A stretch of DNA of 64,000 nucleotides from positions 12,468,326-12,532,325 of the forward strand of contig NC_072460.1 in assembly GCF_027596085.1 (NCBI RefSeq). The letters run 5' to 3'. This DNA is from Anoplopoma fimbria. Taxonomy: Eukaryota; Chordata; Actinopteri; Perciformes; Anoplopomatidae. This document shows, in pieces, positions 24,030-35,700 of the stretch. Under the pieces are notes generated by a model. The model ran no database searches and had not been told where the DNA came from. It saw only the letters and a program-made list of their open reading frames with translations. The position numbers and the translations under genes were made by a program. How positions within the stretch are numbered: the stretch's first letter is position 1; each line of letters opens with the position of its first letter.

Positions 24030-24270
24030 TATATGGAGGGTGGAGGGTGAGTTAAGGAGTCTCACAGCCAGGGGAAGGATACTGTTTGGAAGTCTGGTGG
24101 TTCGTTCGGCAGCAGATACTTCTGTATCTCTTACCAGACGGCAGCAGGGTGAACACGTTGTGGCTAAGTGGGTTTTGTCTTTTAATATCCCCTTAGCTCT
24201 TCACAGGCTCCTCTTCTCTCCAATATCACTGATGCTCGGTAGAGTGTTACTAATGATGTTCTGGGCAGTA
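24030..24270 (-). mobile_element. LINE ORF2 C-terminal relic (L2/CR1-like)
   Basis: On the minus strand one frame reads VFTLLPSGKRYRSICCRTN. After a frameshift it continues as RLPNSILPLAVRLLNS. The pattern 'LLPSGkRYRs...RTnr..nSf.P.av.lLN' is the familiar C-terminal end of reverse-transcriptase polyproteins of many fish non-LTR retrotransposons. At least one frameshift and stops show it is dead. The clade is a guess from this motif. Confidence 0.6.
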
Positions 24271-25199
24271 TGAATCACTAGCCTCATGTCCTGGGAATGA
24301 CACATCTAATGCAAGTTTGTAATATTTCCAGTCAGGATTATTGGCACGGGAAGCTGCCTTCTTAAGTTTCCTTAAGAAAAACATGTCTATGACTTTTCTT
24401 CACCAGGATGGGGATGAAAAAATCAATCAATAGGCCATTAATCTATAAATAATCAGTCACAATGTTGTCCCATGAGTGGTAGAAGTTCTTATTGGAGAAG
24501 AGTAGATGTCTCTTTGTTTGCCTAGTTTCGTGTTGGTTTGTTTTTTAGTCTTTGGCATGGCCACAAGTTCAGACTTCTACAATATGCATAATTGGACCTG
24601 GCACAGAAATGCTGTAATGAAGTTGGTTGTCAGTATTTGTCGGCTTCCTGCCCATCGGCCCGTACGACTGTCGCTTTCACTTAGTGCTTGGATATCATGG
24701 AACAACAATACGCAATTAGAATACAAAAAAGGTTCAGTTACAGAAAAAAATGATGATACCTGTGTGTTCCTTTCAAAATTAGCTTTAGGTACCCATTATA
24801 ATAGTATTTTCAATTGCATCTGGCCTCACTAATAACAAAGATAAGTGTGAAGTAATGACTGTACATTTTTGATATTCTTTCAGTAGATGATTTAATGGTT
24901 AAAAAAAATCTAATGTTTGGGAAACACTGCAAGTAAAAAAATGTTTCACTAAAAGTCAAAACACCAAAATGTATTTTTAACTGTTGGTAAAAAAAAAAAG
25001 GAGACCTTACTGTTTTATAGATAGTATAACGATCGCTTAGTGAAAACAATGTTTGGTTGCGATGTGTTATAATCCCCGGTGTGGACTGGATGTTGGTTTT
25101 TAATTTCCAACATTGTTTTTGCTCAGTGTGACTGTAATGATTAAGGTTCTGATTTAACTGTACTTTTATCCCAGGTAAACTACCTGGTAAACTACATGT

Positions 25200-25437
25200 T
25201 AAACACACAATACAATAGTTATAACAGTTATAATAGTTTATGTCTGTATATATAATATTTCAGTTACTGTGGATTCTTTACTGTTTTTTATTGCTCATTT
25301 GCTTATTTATAATACTAATTTTTGATCTTGTTTTTTTACTATGTCTCTTGTTTGCACTATCCTCTATGCTGCTGTAATCCTGTAAATGTCCCCGCTGCGG
25401 GACTAATAAAGGATTATCTTATTTTAACTACATGGTA
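25200..25437 (+). mobile_element. LINE 3' tail remnant
   Basis: A T-rich 3' UTR-like stretch ends in TGTCCCCGCTGCGGGACTAA followed by TAAAGGATTATCTTATTTT. This is the characteristic 3' end of a family of fish LINEs (tail of TTATC-type repeats). Its orientation is opposite to the ORF2 relic at 24030-24270, so the two are probably separate insertions. Confidence 0.55.
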
Positions 25438-27656
25438 AACTTGCCTTCTTCCCAAAGATTGCTTTCAAGCACATTTTTTCCCCCAGCAGAAGTATATCTA
25501 CAATTAACGTGGTGTACAAAAATGTGATCCCATTTGTTTGGCATGTCCATTTTTTTTTATGAACTTCATACCGGTACGAGGGACTGAACTACCCCTGCAG
25601 AGTTCATCCAAGAGAGAGGATTAGACATGTCCCTCTCTTAGCATGCTGGAGTACTTAAATTATCCATACTTAATTCATTTATTAACCCCCAATACTCCCC
25701 ACACCGTTGTAAATTTTTAAAAGGATTATGAAATAATAATCTGAAAGGGGAAGACAAAACTTGCCACCTGTTTTTTTTCTTCTCTTCTTTAAAAAAACAA
25801 AACCCCAACATAAATGAGATTTACTTTTCCCCCAATTTGCATTTTCTTGTCTTCATTTCGTTAAACTTACACTTCTAACTTCAAAATATTTTGGTTGACT
25901 TCTAATTTGTCCATATATCATATCAGACATTACAACACATCTTATTCCCCCAGCAGCACCTGTCGACGATGCTAAGCTAAAGCTATCGCCAGAGACAAGC
26001 TGTCTGTGTAGCTTACGCGTCTCTCACAGATACACCCTGTTTGTCTGCACAAACCTTAGTTAGCAAAGTATCATTAGCCTTGAGCTAAAGACTAACAACT
26101 GCACACAGCGACTAATGCAATACGTTTAACTAAACACGAGGAGGAGTAACATAGTACATGTGTAATGATTGAGACAGTAGCACTGAACAGCGTCATTAAA
26201 ACTAATACACAACAGTGATTGGTGTCACGGATCTTTAGGAAGTCCGTCCCAGGTTGTCGGTCTTCTTCTCTGGATTGGGCAGACTAGACGCTGTGTTGGC
26301 GTGTTGCTGCCCTCTAATGTTTGTGTCATGATCCTCTTCACAGTTATTTATATTTGTATACAGCCGCCTAGTCCAATACGTAGCAGATAGTCCATCAGTT
26401 TTCTTTAATTCAGGCCCCATTTCCATATTGAGTAAAGAGCACAGAGTAAAAACAGTTTATCCAGCTGCACACAGGTCTGAACAGATGCTTATTTAATTCG
26501 AGCACTGTTTTTAGGATGTGTCTTTATGTCTCTGAGTCTCCACACTCACAGTGGCCTTCCATGTACTCTTTTGGTGTTTGCACACAATGCCCAAGCTTCA
26601 GCCACTAATGACTACTGCATCTATTTTTTATTGCAAGCAAAAGTGCTTTTTGCTCACATCACTATTTCCTGTAGCCTGTTGTAAGCTAAAGTGAAACCTC
26701 CTCTTCCTTTTACCCATGTAATCTGCCACATTTCTGTTTCTGTGTCTGATTGAATGCACTCTAATGGTCTGTAGTGTAGGGAAATTTGTATTTCTCAAGT
26801 TTAGCATTATTTTCCAAGTAATCTGGTTCCTCATTTCCTTCTACACATATGTGTGCTGGTATATTTAAACCACTCCACATCCTGCTTTGTGAATTCTGTG
26901 TATTGATAAATCTCTGTCAGGAAGTCGGTTTGTGAGAAAAGGAAATATATGACACATATAGGCTTATGAGATTTGTCCTTCATACCAAAGTATGTTCACA
27001 TAAGAAACAACCTTAACTACATGAGTATGAGTCCTAGGTTATGTTATCATGTGTCATATTTTATAACGACACTGTATGTTATACTTTTGTTTACACAGTA
27101 TGAGCCTGCAGTATATAATAAACATATATATTGAATATGTATATGAAGTGCCAAGGTGAATTTGTATTTCCCCATAAATGTTATGCACATATCTGGAATC
27201 GTTTTAGTTATTCCTGCATGTGCTGACGCATGGTCATGTGAGCAGACTTCTCCCAAATTAAATATACTTTCGTTCAAACAATAGAAAACACTTCATCTGG
27301 AATGTTTTATAATCTCCATATATTCCCGCATAGACCCATTCTACCCTAAATGTCCTAACACTGTGCCATTATACATCTGTATGAGGTCACAGTGCCATTG
27401 ATTAGAAAACGCCTAGTGATTTTGTGGTCGTTAGGAAGATGTCCGACTTGAAGGCACTGCCATTAGCAGATATGGTATCATGTGTCTCAGTAGAGTCTTA
27501 CTGGAAGTTACAGCATCTGGTGAAATGACTCAACATTACTCCGCCTACGTCTCGTTCTAAGGAAGTTTACCAAGCCCACTGGACTCGGTTGTAGTTTCTG
27601 TTCTAAAGGTGCCACTTTAATGCCAATGTGCTTCCCTGTTTGTCGTCAGCCTATCT

Positions 27657-27680
27657 GCTATTATTATTATTATTATTATA
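27657..27680. repeat. (TTA)n microsatellite
   Basis: A short trinucleotide run just upstream of the CpG-containing candidate stat6 promoter. Confidence 0.85.
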
Positions 27681-27889
27681 CAGTCCCGAGACTATAGCCG
27701 CAGAGTGCACGCTTCCAACGCTGTAACAAAACAGAAAGTAGGTGGACTTTTCAACCACAAACATATTGTCGCTTATACTGTTGCGCACGAGCACACCTAC
27801 ACGCACGGCCTGGTCTCTATCATCATATTGATCCTCCTGATGTTCGTGTGGACCTCATATCTTGGGCATGTGTGAACTTGAAGGCAGGA

Positions 27890-28169
27890 AATAAAGCGCG
27901 CTCCTCCGCAACAGGGAAGTAAACCTAACCTATGTTCTACGTTGCTTAAAAGTTGTCCGTGTTGAGCTGCTCGGTGCTCTACGTTGATTTCTCTTCGGTC
28001 AAGACATTAAAACGACGGCGACGAGCCAGCTTTTAAGGGACAAACGAAAGCTTTAACGCGAGAGATGGAGGCAGGAAATGCTCAGTAGGTTATTAGGACT
28101 GGAGGAGTACGTGTGAGACAGAGGACACCAGAGCATTTTTCAATGTTTGAAATCCATATTTAACTGAAG
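27890..28169 (+). promoter_or_regulatory. stat6: Candidate stat6 promoter and noncoding first exon
   Basis: A local rise in CpG (AAAGCGCGCTCCTCCGC, AAACGACGGCGACGAGCC, TTAACGCGAGAGATGGAGGC) stands out from CpG-poor surroundings, as vertebrate promoters do. It ends at a good donor, CTGAAG followed by GTAGGT at 28170. The first stat6 coding exon is preceded by an acceptor (TTTTACTTTAG, ending 32461) only 15 nt before its ATG, so an upstream noncoding exon must exist. This is the best candidate on the same strand. The alternative donor CAGTAG|GTTATT near 28088 is weaker. Confidence 0.45.
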
Positions 28170-31100
28170 GTAGGTGTTGTTTGTTTTACTGTACATGTAT
28201 GACTCTGTTAAATACTGCGGCCTGCAGCTCAGGAGGCCCTGTCGGGTGAGGGCACGGTGCGTAATAATGAGGCAGTCTGGGTCTCTGTCATGTTTTGGTT
28301 CCAGAAAAACAACTGTTGCAGGATGTATGTCGAAATATAGTCTTATGTCCTTCAACAGTTATGCAAACCCAATTAAGTGATTATGTCCAATTGTTTATAT
28401 TTTAACCTGTTAAAAAGAGGCTTCAGTTGCGCTCTTTACTTACTTTTGTAGTTATTTACCAGGGACAGTGCTCATTAATCAACATTTCAGAGTAAGCTAG
28501 AGAGCTAATATACCATCTGTGGTTCTTGGCAGGGTTATTACTAATGTATGGCCTGATATCATCAATACAATGCTACAGCAAGCACTTATATACAACACTG
28601 TACAACAAAACAAAACACAATAATGATACAATACAACAAAATCGAAAATACATTTCAAAAGTGGCAGATATTAAAACAATAAAAGTAACAGTGATGAGGT
28701 AGTATTATTACTCATTATTGCAGTTTTGCTTGTCTTTTTAGTTTATATTTTAAGATAAGTTATTAGTAAACTCTCTTAAAATAATAGAAAGTTCTAGTAG
28801 TGAGTGGCTGTATTGTACAACACAGTCCCCTAATCCTTGTCTCGTATTTCACAAAACATGAGATTTTGTAATGATCAAGGCAGTAATACACTTTGGAATT
28901 TAGTCCCCACCCTCCACACTCCATTGTTTACCATGCCTAGAAATCTTGTACAGCTCTATTCTGTTTACTTCGCATTCACATTGGGATTGATAAGTTATTA
29001 ATGTTATTAAAATACAGTTCATATCACATCACAGTATTTGATCTCCAAATAACACATCAGGCACAAACTATAGCAGCTGTGCTTTGCTCAGAATAAGATG
29101 ATGACATTATTTTTTGAATAATATTTGAATGGATGGTGTAACTAACTTTGTGGTCCTGTGATTATTGTTTAAAGCTTTTGATTTCCGGCTATACAACTAG
29201 AGGTGACTTGACTTGATGCATGCACACACAGTATTCCCTACAAAGAGGGCACATTTTGGGTAATTCACCCAAAATTTTGAGAAGTTAAGCCTCAATATCT
29301 GATGAAGGATATTTCGGAAGTTGACTTGTTAGATGTGGTTAAATAGTTTCTGTCAGACTTGATGCCAGCGGTCTTTCTCTCTCAGCCACTGCTCAAAAGT
29401 CAGCAATAATCAAACTTTGTCTTTGCAACCTTGACCATGATGAATCTATTCATTTATTGGTCTATAAAATTTCAAAAAATTGTAAAAATGCTTGTTATTA
29501 ATTACAATAGCCCAAGATGATGCTTCAACTTGCTTTTTTGTTCAACCAACAGTTCCCAAACCAAATATATACACAGTTTTTTCCCTGTACTATAAGACAA
29601 CAACTCCCCTCATTTGAGAAACTGGACCTATTGAACTGTGTTTTTTGTCACTCAAAAACATTTTCTGGTGACTGACTAATTGATTCATTGATTTATCTGA
29701 TGTGACATTAAACTGATATCGTTTTGCTATTGTCACTTTTTGATCTGATGTTTTTTTTCTATCATCTGATGTTTTATAGAATAAATTATTTATCGATCAT
29801 GAAAATAATTATTAGTTGCAGCCGTATTTCGATCACTGTCAGCAATGTGAGGTTACTGTCTTTGCTTTATAATGTGACAGATATTGTTTAAGTGAAGGTA
29901 TTGGAAAAGGTTTGACTTCAGGATTTATTGTGTATCCTTTATTTCCGTTGTCATAACATAAGACTTTTGTCAAATTAAGTATTCAAAATAATCCCATGAC
30001 AATCGTCAAATTCCCCCACAGTGATTTCAGAGAATGCCAGAGGAAAATGACCAGTAATTGGTTAGACTGCAGTGACATCGACTATACAAACTTGACATGT
30101 GATTTTCCATATTCTAGTTGATAATAATATTATACAAGAATATAAACAGTCTGTAGAACTGTACATTACTGTTCGGTAATAACATGGTAATAGTGGGGTA
30201 ATTGTTTGATATTAAAGAGTAAATAATTAAAGCAACTACAAGGAACTTTAATTTTATGTTAATTCATGCAGTCACTGTGGACCAAAGCGATGTGTGTTTC
30301 TAGGGACCAGAGTCCCTTAAGATACTAATTTACTGCAGACAGTCTTCCTTGACATAGTGACATATATGGATACCAGTAACTAGATGCAATTTATATTCCT
30401 CAAGAAAGTTTTTGCTCACAAGTTGTGTAGCAGTCCTGCATCTGTCTTGCCCTCATAAAATATTTTTTACAGGTCCACATTCTAGGCTGTGGAATTTTTC
30501 CTCATACTGTGTTTTACTGTTGAAGCCTCTCAGTGTGACTGACGCCACACGGCCAGTTTAAACTTAGCTTTCCCCTTCCAAGTTATATTGGATGATATGT
30601 TGTCCAGATTTAAATGTTATATCACATCAACAGAGTGTAATCTCAGAGAGACTAAACTGCAATAAAACCAAGTCATCAAATGATATATGAATATGAATCA
30701 TTTATGTCATATACATTGAATGTGTTGTATCTCTGTTATGCTGTTCATTCTGTACACATGACATCTATTGCATTCTGTCCATCCTGGGAGAAGGATCCCT
30801 CCTCTGTCGTTCTCCCATAGGTTTCTTCCTTTTTTCTCCCTGTTAAAGGGGTTTTTAGGGGAGTTTTTCCTGTGCCGATGTGAGGGAAGGACAGAGGATG
30901 TCGCATGTGCACAGATTGTAAAGCCCTCTGAGGCAAATTTGTAATTTGTGATTCTGGGCTATACAAAATAAACTGAATTGAATTGAATTGAATTGAATTG
31001 ATAGAAAGACATTCGTCAGTCATTTCTGACTTTCTTTTGCAAAAATTAGCAAAAATGAAAGAACAACTGGTTGATATTTTCTGTAGAAAGTCAATCTTTT

Positions 31101-32476
31101 CCAATAATACTGGGTAAATTTGAAAATGTTCATCACATTTATGCATATTAAATTCATCCATTTTTGCCATTTAGCTTTTTCTACATGGATTAATCAAAAG
31201 TGATATAACATTTTAATTTGTGAACTTAGTACTATAAATGACCATAATCATTTAGTATTCTGGTAAATTCTTGACGTGTCTCTGACCAAATAACATCTAT
31301 TCAGAGATAAACAGCTATTTCTTCTAAGTTGGTTGTTAATTTGTCAGCATGACGGATAAACGGTGGGAATGATTGTGGTAGTTAAGTGACAGCCTTTAAA
31401 TTGGATTGCCTGACAGGGATTGCTTGATTCACACTTCAGTCAAAGAGTATCACCCTTTGGGTTCATTCAGTGTGACGCAACAGTTATAAAACATTGCATG
31501 CCATATTTTGTATTACTATATGGATGTTGTTGTTTATTGGTTTAGCGCTCTTCTCCCCTTTCATAGGCATAGTGCTTTAATTAAAACACATTTATAATGT
31601 TTTGTGTACTTAAATCAACTAGAACATAACAGGAGTGAAACAGGGAACGACTTTTTCGCAACCTACATGACAAGAAATAGACTGCAGGGAGATATCCAAG
31701 CTTATTTGGAGTGTTTACACAGTGTGGTGTATGTGTTGTCCAGATGTTGTTTGACCAACATGCAGCAGTTTTGAACTCATCTTTAATCTTCTTTGGTTAT
31801 TGTCAACAAATCCTATGAATAGACCAAAACCAGCCTGTGCCATAAAGCACCATGAGTGGTGAAGGGGTGAAGGGATGAAGGAACGTGAGCACCACACTGG
31901 TTCCCAGTCCTATTCAACACTGTCTGGCGGGGTCAAATATATTCTGTATCAGCCTGTTCAAGCTTGGCGCTATGGAGCCAACACTGAGATAAATATTTAA
32001 ACACAAGACTTTTCGGCTTTATCAATCCATCCAATGGAAACGCTCTACTTGTACTTGTTCTTGGTATTTTGGGGATTTTTTGGACCTCAACATAAACAAA
32101 AACAAAACTATTAAGGCTTGTAAAATGTTATGCTGCAGGGTATGAGTTTGTACTGACCCTCCTGCTGGCAGGACGTGACATTCATTTTTGTCTGCCATAT
32201 TTTTTAAAGATTTACATCTGCAAGAAAGATTAATATGCTTGGGCTTATAGAGTAGGGAAGTGATGACTGATTGGTTGTCTTGTATGTTTTGGTCTTTTCT
32301 TTGGATCTGTTTATAATAAGAAAAATATAGCATGACACCTGCCCTAATCTTAAATGCCAGTGTTGTTTGGTCAAAAATGCTGCATTTGTTTGCTCTGTAA
32401 ATAAAAAATTCAGTTACATTGAAAAATTGTACATATTGTCCTTTTACTCCTTTTACTTTAGCAGCCCTCTCTGATC
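28170..32476 (+). other. Probable stat6 intron 1, no further gene seen
   Basis: AT-rich noncoding sequence between the candidate stat6 promoter and its first coding exon. It contains the L2-type LINE tail at 30760-31001. A stretch at about 28450-28700 has the look of an old interspersed repeat but was not classified. Confidence 0.45.
30760..31001 (+). mobile_element. L2-type LINE/SINE 3' tail with (TTGAA)n end
   Basis: Contains the familiar fish repeat module ending CAGATTGTAAAGCCCTCTGA, ATTCTGGGCTATACAAAATA and then AACTGAATTGAATTGAATTG, a terminal pentanucleotide array typical of L2-like retroposition. Upstream, CCTCCTCTGTCGTTCTCCC and AAAGGGGTTTTTAGGGGAG are part of the same element. The 5' end is truncated and there is no coding capacity. 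A second copy of the terminal part lies at 55262-55350 in the opposite orientation. Confidence 0.75.
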
Positions 32477-32733
32477 ATGGCCCAGTGGATACACATGTCC
32501 CAGATGATACAGTGCCTGTCTGATGACACTGTCAACAACCTCTATCCCCCAACCGCCTTCCCCATTGAAGTCAGACATTTTTTAGCTGAGTGGATTGAGA
32601 GACAAAGATGGTATGAAACAAACCCATGTGCACACATTTACATAGACATACACACACATGTGCAACAGTAACACCAACATGCTTGTATATAAGCAGCGTA
32701 TGGATCAATGCAAGTGTGTATGTTTACATGCAC

Positions 32734-32765
<32 letters not shown>

Positions 32766-35700
32766 TCACAGGGACGACTTTGTGCTGGAAAAGGTGGAGC
32801 AGGAGAGCCAAGCTCAAGCTCTGTTGGAGCAGACCATCAGCAGGCTGCAATCGATTGCTCAGCAGAACGCCAACGTGGTGGACAGGATGAAGCTGATGCA
32901 GATCAGCAGGAACATGGTAGGAAAACTGTGTCCCAGAATAGGTTTTATGTTCCACCTTGGTTCCCTGACAGGTTTCAATAAGACAGTGTCACTCTTCCTG
33001 CAGCTCGCAGTTGAGTTCGAATGCAGTAACTTCAAGCCATTAGGATGCTAAGCAGCTGCAAGTGGTCGCAGCAGGTTTAAGTGACTGCAACCGCTGAAAC
33101 CAAAGACAGGAAGATGGTGTTTTCATATGTAGGAAAACATTGTGTTTCTCATGTAAATGTAAAGCATCTGTGGAGCTGTAGAGACGATGAGAGGTGCCCA
33201 CAACTACAAGTGTTTCCAAGTAAAAAATGAAAGTCTACATACATTCCACTGATCACAAAACACCCCAAAAAAGTGAATGTCTATAAGGAATCCAGAATAA
33301 CCAAAATAGTAATCTTTACTTATGTTGGTTGCCAGTAGAAATGTATTGTCATTAACTGAATACATCACTGCATACTAGCTGCTACACAGTGGTATTATAG
33401 ACTGTTTTTAAAATGTGATACGAAATGTTCTTGATTCACAGATCGTGTTTCAGCAGCAGCCTCTACAATTTGGAGTGATGGTCAGGGACATCCTCACAAA
33501 GGAGAGGGTTCTGCTTGGCACAGTAAGATCTTAAAAAATACTGTCTGCTCTTACCCTAATAAGCTGTTTTATCAATTTGTACGACCAACTGAGGCATCAT
33601 CTAGTGATGATTGTGTATTATAAGTGAAGAAAGAAACTACAAGTTGACGTCATTACAAAGACATCGACACACAAAGAAAATGCATGCATACTACTTAGCA
33701 GGCAATAATCTTACAAAGTGCTATAACAGTGGTTTTGCAATACAAATGTTATACTTACAGATTTAGAGACATTTTTCAAGGGAAACATTTCATTAGAATT
33801 GAAACTTCCATGAGAAAGTTATAAATATTAAACACACTATGCTTTGTCAACAGACAGTTTGAAATATATCTTTTGTGGCATGTGTTCAAGGATCTGAGAT
33901 CCGTGAAGATCAGAAGAAGAATTACCAATGCTGTAAGTGTATTAAGTACTGTTACGTTTGTAGCCCGCTCAGATGCCCAACCCTCCCCAGTTCCAACAGT
34001 ACCCGAATAGAGAGTCCTCGTTCCCCAACATGCAGGATGTAGACCACCTCGTTCTGAAGGTGCTAGACGTCCAGGACATTCGACAAAAGATGCACCAGCT
34101 GCAAGAAGAGCTCAACTGGGAGAGGCAGAACTATGAGGGTTTACAAGGTGAGAGGCACAAACACACATAAACACAAGAAGACCGAACACAGAGATTCTCT
34201 TCAGTAACCAATGCTTCATGTTCACATATCTAAAATACCATGAACATCCACATTGAAGCAGTTGCTAATAAGCTGTAGTGACTCAGCTGGAGCTTAAGCA
34301 AGTACATTACCCATAGAAACTGAAATTGCATGTCTGTTGCAAATTGTATGTTGCAATGTCACTGTCATTGTTCCCTAATGTAAAATCATACCCTTCATGT
34401 CAAATGGGTGAAACAAATGGCCGATGAACTTTTAGTTACGCTTTCGTGTCAGAACAATGGTAATTATTCTTTCCTAGTCAGGCGTTAAGAAAGGTTTTCA
34501 CTCATAATTTGTTTGTCTGCTTATTCATATATTACATAACATATGATGTTATGTATTGTTTGAACAGGGCCAATTCAAAAGAACGGACTGGATCCAACAA
34601 AGTCAGAAACTCAGAAACTCCAGAATCACATCCAGCAACTGGAGTACAATGTGAAAGCAATGTCCACGGTGAGATTGGCAAAGGCTCCGACTGCATGTAC
34701 CAACATTGCTGTGACCTTAGGAGATATTAGTTCTTTTTAAAATAGATTTCTGACGAATTTAAAGCTGCACATTATCAAAACACTGTAGACAAACAGCAGC
34801 CCAAGCTATTTTTTAAGCACTCTGTTAATCGACAGAAAATACTTTGAAAGGTTTCAGCCAATAACCAAATGTAAAGGTAAATATGTGTAGATTCTGACCA
34901 CTCTAGTATAAGTATGTGCATGCTATTTTTTATGTAATATCATTAAAAAATGAATCACATCCAGGTAAAATGAACAACAACAGCCTAATGAACAACCTTA
35001 AGCTCTGGGAATTTCAGAAGGTTAAATTGTTTAAGTTTTATAGGCTGAGGATTCAACGATTAACTAATCATGAGGTCTTTGGTGTATGTATGGAGGTATG
35101 TATGGAGGTATGTTATATTTCTGTTTTTGTGTGCATGGTTGACATGCACATGCATCTGTGTGTCAGTATAACAAGTTTGGCTGTTGGTTGTTGTAGAAGC
35201 GTTTCCAGCTGCTGAAGGAGAGTGTGGACTGTCTGGACCAGTGTCAGATCCGACTGATCAGCAGGCTGAAGGCGTGGAGGTGGGATCAGCACAAGGCCAC
35301 CATCGGACATCCATTTGACGACAACCTCAACCACCTGCAGACCTGGTGAGGTGCACCCAATTCCACTTTGTCACTTTTGTATTGACTGCGTGTGTATTGT
35401 ATTACTGCTGATCAGCTTTCTGTAGGAGTCAATGGCTATGAGGCTGGATGGAATTCGGCAACCCGTCTAAAAATTATTTGTTAAAAGGTTTTAGATATAA
35501 TAATTCAGTTGTATTCTTTGGTGAACACATCATAATGTATGAAATGATGAAATATTACATATGCATATTTTCCTGGCTTTTTCACTTTCTTTCTTGGTCT
35601 CTCACTGTCTTTTATACATCTTCTCTGTTAGGTGTGAGCAGCTGCTTGGCGTAAACGGAAAGCTGAGACAGGAGTTGATGCTAATAGGGGAACCAATCCC

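Larger units (their letters stand above)
23546..27889. other. Intergenic region with LINE fragments
   Basis: No host gene was identified. Recognisable pieces are a LINE ORF2 C-terminal relic (24030-24270, minus) and a LINE 3' tail (25200-25437, plus). The remainder, including 25440-27650, is AT-rich single-copy-looking sequence with no supported feature apart from a TTA repeat at 27657-27680. Confidence 0.5.

Noticed and set aside
23947..24273. 108-codon plus-strand frame with 'SLVVRSAADTSVSLTRRQQGE' type sequence
   Set aside because: It is the antisense of the LINE ORF2 C-terminal relic read on the minus strand.
32638..32955. Minus- and plus-strand frames around stat6 exon 2, including a 141-codon frame
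   Set aside because: They cross the GT repeat and intron; only the exon 2 segment in the stat6 frame matches the family.
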